From Thalassia testudinum (Eukaryota > Streptophyta > Magnoliopsida > Alismatales > Hydrocharitaceae): a stretch of 64,000 nucleotides of DNA. Positions 21,686-33,700 of this stretch are shown here, piece after piece (position 1 is the stretch's first letter; each line of letters starts with the position of its first letter). The stretch spans positions 36,042,501 to 36,106,500 of the forward strand of contig JAZHRO010000002.1 in the NCBI GenBank assembly GCA_037157565.1, given 5' to 3'. The notes beneath the pieces were generated by a model. The model worked only from the letters and a program-made list of their open reading frames with translations, did not search any database and was not told where the DNA came from. The translations under genes and the position numbers were made by a program.

Positions 21686-21779
21686 ATGGGCGGCGCCAGG
21701 CCGCCCCCCTCGGCTCCCCGATGGGCCTCGGAGCCGTGCGTGATGGGCATCGACGAGGCCGGCAGGGGCCCAGTTCTAG
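21686..21779 (+). CDS. RNASEH2A: RNASEH2A exon 1 (residues 1-31 plus 1 nt)
   Basis: It encodes the short N-terminus and the first catalytic pair, D23-E24, in [11 protein letters not shown]. The donor CTAG|GTCTTA splits Gly32. Intron 1 is only 89 bp. Confidence 0.93.
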
Positions 21780-24700
21780 GTCTTACTCTTCTTCCTTTCT
21801 TATTGGATGTGTGTTTGTGCTGATGGGGTTTAATGCGTTTTTTCTTTTTCCTTTTTCTGCCTCCTCAGGTCCGATGGTGTACGGCTGCTTGTATTGCCCC
21901 ATTGCCTACCAGCAGACTCTCGCCACTCTCAACTTCGCTGGTAACGCACGGACCTCCTTTTCTTTTATGGTACGATCGTGTTGTCTTGTGGCGAGTGCGA
22001 AACCGATAAACATGGGACTTGCTATTGTCTTCGAGGATTACGAGGGATGCTTGTGCGATCTCGACTCCGATGTCTACTTTAAGCGACCCCGTTGTTGCTT
22101 GGATGAAGCCCATGGGCGTTAGTGTACTACTCTGAAGCCGATACTAGAAGGCCAGGTTTAATTGGGATGGATTGGAAGATCAGGGTGTAGGTTAGATGGC
22201 GACTGGTCGCTCACGAGTGGGAGCGCTTGTCTACGTGCTAATTGTGTTGGTTCCGGTTCGCGATCTGATCGGCTTGGTGGCTGTTTCTAATCTGATGGCC
22301 GAAATTAGGTCCTGGGATGGGATGTGTATTGTGCAGAACTGGTTGTATGTTCTTGCTTGTTTAGACTTTCATTAACTTCTACCGTTCCCAATTTAATTTC
22401 AAATTTGCAATTCCTGAGCTGTTGTTGTATCTTTCAAAACAAACTGTAGTTGGATGGGTGGAAACACGATTGGGCATTCTTTTTGTATTTGTTAATTGAG
22501 GAAAACCGTTATGGGAGGGAATTTTGTTCTTGCTTTACAGGTTTGGATTGACGTGGCAGCTGTATGGGGTGAGACTATTGCCTCAAAGGCATTTTTGGAT
22601 TTCAATATGGAGTTGGATCTGGTTGACTTGCCAACCACTGTCTAACGTTCTCTTGGAGGAGCACAGCTTTTCCACTGGCAAGTTAAAATATTGACCCCTT
22701 TGTTTGTTAGGCTTGGGCACTTCCAAATGTATAGGTAATTCTTAAGACACATGCCCATTGCATTGGATTCAAATTATGTCAAATTTGAGAAAGCTCGCTT
22801 CATGCCAGCTGTGTAGGCTCCTTCACCTCTCATAATTTAGGTGAGATTGAACACAACACCAACAATGAATGGTTCACTAATCCATAAATCATAAATTAAA
22901 TAGGTCTCAACAGGCACATTGGGTCATCTTGAGGTCAATGCATCGATGCAAAAGGCCAAAAATGGGCACTATGAGAAAAAGAAGAGGGTAACTTGGATGG
23001 TCATGTAAGGATGGGATTTTTTTTTCAATGATCATGTAGAAGGAATAATAAGATCGTTGACTACTTGGTGACTTGCAGATAAGCACATGTTAATGCAATG
23101 CATGGGCATGGCCAAGCCACATAGCAGGTATGACAATGCATATATTACCCACCGGAAAAGCAAAGGATTATGGTAGGAGCTGAAAGTGTGCACATGAAGG
23201 GGGTGAATAGTGTGATAACAAAATAATATAATGTAAAAGTAAACATAAGTTTTTTATGGGGAAAATCCCTTGTATAAAAACTACCACCCAAGTCTCCCTT
23301 AGGGTTTCCCTGATCGATTGAGTTGAACACAATCTACTATCCACACCATTTTAAAATTGAGGGTGGAGTAACCTCAATTACAAAATGTTGGGCTTGGGAC
23401 CTCGATGGCAAGGCTGCCATCTTCACCCAAATCGAGCTAGAAGGCTCGAATTTGGGCTCAGATGGGTAATGAACCCTCCAATCGATTTGAGGCCTCTTTT
23501 GACCGCCATCTCTTCCTCCTAGGTTTGGAACCTAGGTATCTAGAGCTGGCTCCTCAGCCAACGACTAAACTCTTTAAGGAACAGGGGGGTTTCCCCCCCT
23601 GCCCCCTAGGTCGGTGGCTCTCCCAGTGGCTCTCCCTTTACTCGAGAAGGAATTGGGGCGTTGCCCCCCAGCTCCCTTAGGGGGTGAGGGCATGTATGGT
23701 TTCTCTTGGGTCTCACTACCTCCCTTTGGGTCAGTGGTTCCCTCTCCCTGTGACCTTCACCCTCCGTAAGACGCATGCGGTAGCATGCTATAACTCCATA
23801 CAATTAACTCATAACTCATGACTCATAGCTCAAACTCAAACTCAAACTCCTGGCCATTTACATACAATTCTCTCACAAAACACCTAGTTGGTTCCTACTA
23901 AAGAGTATGTTATCTCTCCCTTTTTGGGAAGATAAGGGATTCCGATAGGTTTGTACCCAATACAAGAATAATAATATGGAAAAGAAAATTGCAAATGGCC
24001 TATAGAACCACAAGAAGATCATTTGGAAATATTCTACTAATGGGTTTTAGGACTTCCCTTAGACGTAGAGATAGAGTGCATGAGTGTGGGTAGCAAAGTT
24101 CTCTTAGAGATCTAAAGTGAAAGCATGGATGAGAGCTTGAGCACTTGATCATAAAGAGTGTGTGACTTGAATTGTAGAGGATAATTCTTAGAAAGTATGG
24201 GTTAAGTGTTGTATTGGCAATGGAGATCTTCTAGGTATTTCTAGGCATCATAGGAACAATCTAGACAATCTTTAGGAGGTTTCAAGGTTAGATATTAAAG
24301 TTAGGAAGTAGTTGCCAATGATAGTTTTTTGGAGAAACAAAGAGTCAATTTTATTGGTTGTCCAATAAAATCATCCATCAACGCCTATAAGAGGTGTTGG
24401 TCAGCACTCTAAATGGGGCGTCAGCTGTCCATTGTATTATGAAGGGTTGGTTGATTAAAAAATAGGTGACAATAATTTGTTCACTAGGGTTACTATACAA
24501 AATCTAGTGAAAATATCTGAAGGGTGGTTTGCACCCAAGGTTGTTGGTTGGTGCTACCCAAGGCTTTTGGTTGACACCTATAAAGAGGGTCAGATGACTG
24601 ATCTCTGCAGGAGGGTCAGCATCCAAGAGAAGTTAGGAGGAAAATAAGTTCCTGGAGTTGACCAAAAAGTGTTGCAGGTTGGTTACTCAAAAGGGGTGAT

Positions 24701-27700
24701 GTTTGATGCTCGAGGCATAAGATGTCTCCCAAATGTGGGTGATGACAACTGGATTAACTCACCAATTTTTATTAATGAAAGTTTAGTGAATGTGATTAAG
24801 AGTTCCAAAGTCATTAATTGAAGAGACTATTGTTAACTATTAGAGGTTGATGATCAATGGTGAAGTCCATTTTGATCATATTGGTCGTCTGCCAAGAAAG
24901 GGCAATGACCATTTTTGTGTGGATGGAAAGGGATAGGGTGTAGGAGGGGTTTGGTCAAGGTTTGACATATGGGAGATATATCGCCGATATATCGATATCG
25001 ACGGGTATCTCCATATCGATATCACATATCATCTCTTTTTTTTATGATATCGTCGATGTATCGTCGATATATCGCTGATATCGAAGATTGCAGTTGGGTT
25101 TTTTCGTTAAATTAGTTATATGTGACCGATATGGGAGATATGTTGGTTACATATTTTTGTCTGCTTCTGCAACTCACATGGACACGCATTCTTTCCATAC
25201 CTTGTGCGACTCACATGGACACATGATTTGTCGACGGATTAAATTATAAAAAGTCATAAAATATTAATCAACAAAGTAATCGATGATTCGCCACCTTCAA
25301 GAGGAACACAAAATGATGATGATGATGGAGATGACGATGCACAGATGCAGTGATGGTTGACGAGCCATAAGTAAAAAATAGGGGTGGAGAAGATGAGAGA
25401 TATCATCATTAAGGTCCTAGTAGAGTCTAGAAACGATGTCCAACATGAATACATGTAAAGATATATAAATATACATGAAGATTCCGTGTCAAGTCCACGT
25501 TGTGACTATGACGCGTGAACATAGTATGGGTATGCCTCAAGTCATTCTATGATGTCCATTGATGGTTTAAGTTCATCGGTGGGATCCTTTAATCTAGCAG
25601 CGGAATCAATCTTTAGAGGTGGCCTAGGATTATCATCATCAAGTTACTATGGTGGCTACGGATCTCATTATACCAGCCCTCAGTACCAACCCCAAGATGA
25701 GGCACAAAGTTCATTTAATTATTTCCCTAGCTACACCAACTCTCCATCTTATTATGGTTTCTTCTATGGGTATGATGGATGCCACGAAAGTGATAGTACC
25801 TAAAGTGATCCTACATCTGCTAATTATGGCTATGGGATATTCCTTGAATATTTTGCATTTCAATGTCTTCAACCATTTTCTTATTAACCTTCTCACTCTG
25901 TTGTTCCACTTCCTGGATTGCCATGAAATTCATCGATGAGAGCGTGAACCTTGTGAATTGTTAGGTTCTACATTGAAACGAGGTGGTTCTATCGGGTCCA
26001 AAGATTCAAGAAGACATCGAGATGAGTCTACTTAAGATAAATCTAGAACTAGAAGTAGGAGCAGCTTGTTTACGGTCACAGTCGATATGTATGTCTTGGA
26101 ATGCTTCTGTATTACAGTGATCAAGACCATCAACGATACATCAATGAATCAAAACTCGATACAACTACATGGTGTGGGAGTCATACTGTGAATATGTTAG
26201 AGTGCTACAAATAGAGGAAGATAATCAGAGGAGTGGTATCAAGTCAGGTTGAAGCTTAACCTAGTATTGTTTTGGTGGCATTGGTCGGTGCTTCCGTACT
26301 TGGTGTGATCTACTGATACTCTGGCACTATTGATATTTCATTTCTTCTGGTGAGTAGCATTACTATGAATATTTTTTAATTATTATCATGTTATGTACAC
26401 TTTCTTTTCAATATATGACTTTGTCGATATGCGACTAGTGCATTTATATTATATTTTCATTCAAAATTTATGATTTTCATCTTTTAGGCATTTCTACATG
26501 ATGTATTAGTTATTAAAATGTTAATTTTTATTAAATTTGTGACATTTTGGATCTTTTTGAGCGATTTCCCCAAAATTCACCTATATCAGCGATATATCCC
26601 GATATATCCTTTTCTCGACTTGTTGATACGACATCGATATCGATATTTAAAATCTTGATTTGGATAAGGTTTGATTTGATTTAACTAAGGTTTTATGCTA
26701 CAACAGTGGGCTCTTCTACAAAAGTCTAAGCATATAAAAATAAAACTACAATAAAAGGATTAGAAAAGACTTTAATTGAGTTTTTGTCTCCCATTTGTGG
26801 CTCTTTGGACCTTTGCTTCTAGTCTCCAATACGTAGCTTCAAGTCCCAAAATAGGCTTGATATCCCTGCAAAATAACTTGATACAAATGCAACATGAGTA
26901 TATCTATTTTAGTTAACCAATTTCCCCTTTTTGTAAATCATCAAAACTAAGAATTGGCACCAACAGAAGCCAATGGGTTCCCTTTTTGTAAATCATTAGT
27001 GCTAGATGCATGGTTGTGGGATGGAATTGATGGATATTGTTGGTAATTGTTGGAACGTTGAAATAAAAGCCAAGTGGACAGTCCACGTGGTAGTTAGCAG
27101 GCCATGTGGACAGTCCACGTGGTAGCCTCTGAAAAGTCCAATAGGGCCGGTGATCATGGGTTCTATATCTCTAACTCAAATAATGTCTCCATCTTCTTAT
27201 AATATTTTGTTAAGGAGAGGTCACGTTGACTAGTTGTCCAAGTGCAAGTATAGAGGTCAGTAATACGCACATTGCTTGAGGTTTGGGCGTACCTTTTCTC
27301 GAGGGTCGTCCAAATCTTATATGTGCTTTTTTTGTATAGCATGTTTAAGGTGATTGATGGGTCCATCAAGTTCATGAGTCAATTTATGACCATATAGTTC
27401 TTTTTGTATTCCTTCTTTTTGTCGTCCATCTTCTGCAGCTCCTCCAAGAGAATGCTTAGTTTTTCTTGGCCTCCAACGAATATTTTGAAGGCGTGCAGCC
27501 ACAGAATATGGTTGGATGCCCCATAGAGTTTGATGGTTGTCCTGGAGACAAATCACCTTGCTCTCTCCCGGTCCAAGCGTGCCTTCGTTGACCGTTGCCA
27601 ATACTTTTGTCATCTTCACTAGTTCTCCTCCATGTAAGGTGTCGGATCTTTTGAAGAAGACTTTCTCCGGAGACAAGAATAACCAATACGTGGTCTTAGC

Positions 27701-30700
27701 TAATATGTGGTTTTAGAAACCACACGCACAATGGAGTCAAGATTGAAGGCTCTGATACCATGTTGCGAATTGGCGTAGTTCGGAGCGTGGAGGCTCCTTG
27801 TGTATGAGAAAATAGTCCCACGTTGGGGCTATGTGCTCGTGGATTAGGAGGAGCAGCCTGGTGGTCGACAACCCTCTTGGTGGTTGGTGCAGGTGGCCAG
27901 CTACCTTGTTAATGGTTGTTGGCTATGTTGGTGGAAGAAGAGAGAGGGAGAGGAGTTCCTTAGAATAGGAAATATTATTATGACTTCAGAGATTACAAAG
28001 AGGGAATGCTCTCTTTTATAGAGAGTACATATTCATATTTTTGGAATCCAAAGATTTTATCCCATAAGAAAAGATCTTATCTCTCTAATTAAATCAAATC
28101 GCAAATACTTTTCGTAAAACACATTTATTAAAAATAGAAAACTTGACTCCTAATCAAAAGTCTCCAAACTTAAGTTCTAGAACTCATGACTGCCAGCCCT
28201 GTTGGGCTTTCTAGAGGCTGCCATGTGGACTGTCCACGTGGCCTGCTGACTGTCACGTGGACAGTCCACATGGCTTTTATTCCAACGTTCCACAGTAACA
28301 TTTGTGGTTGGATCAAGGACTTACTGGATTGCTTCAATATTAGTACTTGTTAAAATGAAAACTACAAAGGGCGTATATTGATGAAGCCCTGTGGTTTTCT
28401 CCTACTTTTTTCTGAATTTTTAGATTTCTGGTGGCAATCATTTGGATACCTGCTATAAACGGTTATATCTGCATCTACTGGAGCTATTTGTCAGTCCTCT
28501 ATTAAGGGCAGAACAACAATTATACCCAGAGATATAAAAACATGAATGCTCGTTGCAGCTTTTTTGTGATTTTTAGCAAAATTGCAATGGCTTTAACGGT
28601 ATTGGCAAACCTCCTACTAGAAACATAATAGTAAACCATGGTAAGATTTTATTGAGCTGAGCTGGGAATGCAAATGCCTATAAAAAGGAACTTTAGATGT
28701 CTTTTTTAGTGAAGGCTTAAATATCTTGGTATGCACCTGATTGGTCAAGGCTTCACGAATTTGGATCAGGCCAATATTGAGAAGTAATCGTGATTGCAAT
28801 ATTTGAGATTGTTTCTTCGTTGGCCTTGGGTGTGTCTCTGCTGCAATTGGTTAGCACATGATATCAACTCTTTTTAACTGCTTTGGAAGTTTAATTTTCT
28901 ACTATTTCTTTCTATAGATTCTAAAACTCTAAAAGAGGAGCAGAGGGAAGAACTGTTTGAGGAGTTGAAATTGAATGATTCCATCAGATGGGAAGTTGAT
29001 GTGATAGATCCAAGGGAGTTGTCAGCAAAAATGCTAAAAAGGTTCATTTTTGATGGATGATATCACACACAAGGTGGATTAAAGTTGCAGGTCTCATTTT
29101 CCTCTCTTCTACAGGATAAAGATAAATTTAAATGAAATCTCGCACAATTCTGCAATGGGTTTGGTTAATCGAGTAATTGACATGGGAGTTCTATTAACAG
29201 AGGTATATCTTTGCTTTATATATGAGTGTGTATGCATCTACCGTGCTTCTGATCATGTTCCCTGTCCATTCAGGCAGAATTCTCTCTTATCTGTTGCAGT
29301 GATTATTTTCCAGGTCTATCTTGATACAGTTGGGGATGCAGAGAAGTATAGGACTAAATTGTCTGAAAGATTTCCTGGTATCAAATTCGTAGTGTCTAAG
29401 AAGGCTGATAGTCTCTACCCTATTGTTAGTGGAGCTAGCATAGTTGCAAAGGTGACAAAACTTTCTCACCATAAAGATTTTTGATGCAGTTCTAATGCTT
29501 TATGTTCTAATTTTAAGATATGAAAAGAAGAAAAGTTTACCTTCCAGATTTATCTGTGATTTTTTCGTCGAGGCAAGTAGGAGCAGAAGTTCCTTTTTAG
29601 GGATTATTATTGTTGTTGTTGTCATCATTAGTATTTGAAAAAAATAGGTTTGTATGAAAAGCGCAATAAAGAAGATGCTAAAGCATCTCAAGTTTTTCAA
29701 TGTTTGTACTGCTAAAGGGAATGATTTTTTTCACCTAATCAATGAAGCCCTAGCCTCTTTTATGTAAAGAAGATGTAAGGGGCAAATTACATGAAGATTC
29801 CAAAGGAAAAAAATGGTAAAACAACCAAATCGAATAAAGAAAGGGTAAAGAATAATAAGAACTCCAACACTCCCTCTCAAGTTGGGGCGTAGATGTCCCT
29901 CATACCCAACTTGTCGCAAAGGGTGGAGTGTCTCTTCCTTGGAAGGGTTTTTTTGAAGATATCTGCTAGCTGATGCTCGAAAGAAATGTATGGAGTGACA
30001 ATTTTTCCTCCCATCATTACATTGCGAATAAAATAGTAGTTTACTTCAACATGTTTAGTTCTTTCGTGGAAGACAGTGTTGGAAGCAATGCATGTGGTAG
30101 GTTTTTTATCGTAATACATGAGTAGGACTCTATGGGAATCCTTGGATCGGTTAGGAAGGAGTGGATCCACATGACTTCACATGAAGTGTAAGTCATGGTT
30201 CTATACTCAACTTCTACACTTGAGTGAGTGACAGTGGTTTGCTTCTTACATGCGTCATGAGACTAAGTTATCCCCAAGAAGAATTGTAAATCCTGTAGTG
30301 GATTTTCTATTGTCAATAGAATCAGCATAATCAACATTAGAATACAATGATAGCTCTAAAGGGCCATTCTTCTTGTAAAATAAGCCTCTCCCAGGTGACC
30401 TCTTTAGATATCTCAAAATAAGATAGACATTATTCTAGTGACTATAATGCGGTTTCTCCATATACTGATTGGCCTTGTTGATTGCAAAATTGATGTCTGG
30501 ATGGGTAATAGTAAGGTAGAGTAGTTTCTTGAGTCTCGACTATGCTCTTGTACCTATGTACATCTTCAAAGGCAGGATTGTCGATATGGGTGTGCTTGCC
30601 TTTCTACTCCACTAGGATGGCAAAAGGCTTCGCCCCAAGAAGTCCAGCATCCTTCAGAATTTCAAGAGTGTACCTCCTTTAAGAGAGTACCATCTTATGT

Positions 30701-33700
30701 CTGTCTCTGATTACCTCTATGCCCAAGAAGTAATGTAAATCATCAAGTTCCTTTGTAACAAGGGATTGCTGCAGAAATGTCTTAACCTCTTGAATCCCAA
30801 CTGCATCATTCCTTATTAGTATCATGTCATTCACATATACTGTCAGTATCACTTTACTAGTGGTTGTCCTCTTAATAAGGGTGGAATGATCAAAGGAGGA
30901 CTTGCTAAAGCTAATCTTTAGACTTTCGTGCTTAGCCTGTGAAACCATGCATGAGGACTTTGCTTGAGGCCATAAATAACCATCTTTAGTGTACATACGG
31001 ATTCCCTCTCAACCTCGTATCCTGGAGGTTGTTTTTTTGAAAAAGGAAAGGGTAGTTATCCAGAGAGATAACTACCCAAAAACTTATATAATAGAATCAA
31101 TAAAAACAACCATTACAACAGACGGACACCAAGGCCCCCACTCACACTGTACAACCTAGTGGGAAAGCAAGGAGTCGATAGACTCAACAAAATTCTCTAC
31201 GTAAGGTCTCTGGTCCCGGAAAACCACCGCATTCCTGCCCAGCCAAATCCCCCATAGGACTGCCAACGGCTTGGCCATCTCCTTCTTCTAACGGAAAACA
31301 AACCGTCCGCCACCACCACCTCCACTTCTGAAGCTGTGCCAGAATTCCTCAAACAACCCACACTCCCACCATCTCTCGCCCATTCTATCCCAAATCTGCA
31401 CCACAAAAGGGCAAGCGAAAAAAAGGTGGTCAACGTCCTCCTCACCACCCCCACATAAGGAGCATACCGTATACTCTCCAGGAACCCACCTTGCCCACCA
31501 CATCTTAGTCACCAGCCTTCTCCTCCTAAGTAGTTAGGCGAAAATCTTGACTTTTAGCGGACACGCGGCTTTCCAAATCTGTCTGCAGTCCCTTACCAAA
31601 TCCAGCTCCACCCCAGGACCACCAGCATACAACCTCCTGTACGCGGCCGTAACTGAAAATTCACCTTCATCCCAACCAAACATGTCCGTACCAGCCGCCG
31701 GCTGCAGTCCCTCCAACTCAGCCAGTAAGGTCTGGAAATCATGCGTTCTTGCATCGGACAGACTGCCAACGAAACGCGGGTACCACCCACCATCCCACAC
31801 CTCAGCCACAGACGCCATCTTGTTCTGGGATAAGGCAAACAGTCTCTGAAATCTGCTGCAAAGCGCTCCATCACCTGTCCAGTCATCCTACCAGAATCTG
31901 AAAGTCTCCCCTGTTCCTAACACCGGGACGAAACAGTTCCTCACCCTTGGGGCTACCTTCGACAAGCCTTTCAGGAAGTGAGAAGCATCCCTAGGCGGAG
32001 ATACCAGAAGATCCCATCGCACCGGACAACCATATGCCGTCTCAAACACCTTGCCCAACATATCCCCCCTTCCTTCCAACAGGCGCCCTACCCATTTCGC
32101 CAATAGACTGTCATTAGATCTCTCCACATCCCTCACGCCTAGCCCCCCGTCTTTCAGCGGTCTGCATACCTCCTTCCAAGCAACCAACCTGGCACCCTGT
32201 CCATTCGTCCCCTGATTGGACTAGAAGAAACCCCTCATAGTTCATTCAATCCTTGCAATCATTTGTCGAGGCATCTTCAGTACAGAAATGAAATAAGACG
32301 GCATCGCCGACAGAACCGCCTTGAGCAGAATCAGCCTCCCACCTCTAGACAGAAGCTTGGACGCCCACCCCTCTAGCCTCCCAGTCAACCTCTCCACCAG
32401 GGAGGTCCAGTCTCTCACTAGAATCCTCCCATCTGACAACGGCAGGCCCAAATACCTAACCGGAAGTTTACCCCGTTCCGTGCCAAGACCCAAACTGCAT
32501 CCCCTTGTCTCCGCCTCATTTATGTTGAAAGGGATAAAATCCGACTTAGCCATGTTAATCTGCAAACCGGATGCCTCACCTAGCAAGAAAACCAGGAACC
32601 TCAACCTTCTGGCCTCCACTTCACCACCTTCAATAAAGAAGATCGTATCATCCGCATACTGGAGCAAAGGGATACCCGTCCCATCCCTCAGGGAGAAACC
32701 ACTCAATAGGCTTCTCTCACAGGACCTCCTTGCCGCCCTAGCAAGAGCATCCACAACAATCACAAAGAGCATCGGGGCCAGCGGACAACCCTGCCTCACC
32801 CCCCTCCTAGGTTGGATCCAACCTCCAGCCGGGTTTCCATTGATAAGAATCGAGAAAGACGTCGTAGTGACGCATCTCTTCATCCACTCAATCCACACCG
32901 GTGGGAACCCCCTCTTTACCAAGGACTCCCAAAGAAACGACCACTGGATCGAATCATAAGCTTTGCTGAAATCGACCTTCCACAAGAAAGCCTTCTTCTT
33001 TTCTCTCTTCCAGGATGAAAGGATTTCCGAGGTTACCACAAAGCCTTCTAAAATATTCCTGCCAGGGACAAAGGCCGTCTGCACCGGGTCTATAATCGCA
33101 CGCAATGTTCTCCTCAATCTATTCGCCAGAAGCTTAGCCACCACCAAGTAGATAGCATTTGAAAGAGCTATCGGTCTGTACTCCTGAATCTCCTCAGCGC
33201 CCTCCCTCTTCGGCAATAAGAACATATAGAACTTGTTCAGCCTGTTAAATCCCGAGTTGCCCGTTCTAAACTCTTGCACCACTTGCATAACGTCTTCCTT
33301 CACCACCGGCCAAAACTCTCTGTAGAAGGCAACCGGGAAACCATCCGGCCCTGGACACCCACCCGCGTTCAGCCCCCAAACTGCCTCACGGACCTCATCC
33401 TCCTCAAAAGAACCCGTCAAGAAATCCGCGTCTGTCCCCCTAATCTGTGGTATCCCGGATCCCAACCACTTCCACCTTCCCCCCCGCCTCCACCCCGTGA
33501 ATTCTCTAAAATAATTCGCAGCCGCCTCTCCCACCGCTTCCCTTCCCACAAACTCCTCCCCATCCACCATCAACCTGTCAATCCAGTTTCTCCTTCTCCT
33601 GCCCGACGCAGCCATATGAAAAAAGCGGGTATTGGAATCGCCCTCCTTCAGCCACTTCTGCCTAGATCTCACCTTCCACTCCACCTCTGCTTTCCTATCT

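Noticed and set aside
25549..25803. Ser/Tyr/Gly-rich ORF as an independent small protein gene
   Set aside because: It sits inside the palindrome-ended element and is flanked by stops in the continuing frame. A transposase relic is more likely.
32321..32959. Plus-strand 212-codon ORF in intron 5
   Set aside because: It is the complement of the LINE RT on the minus strand, with no domain of its own.
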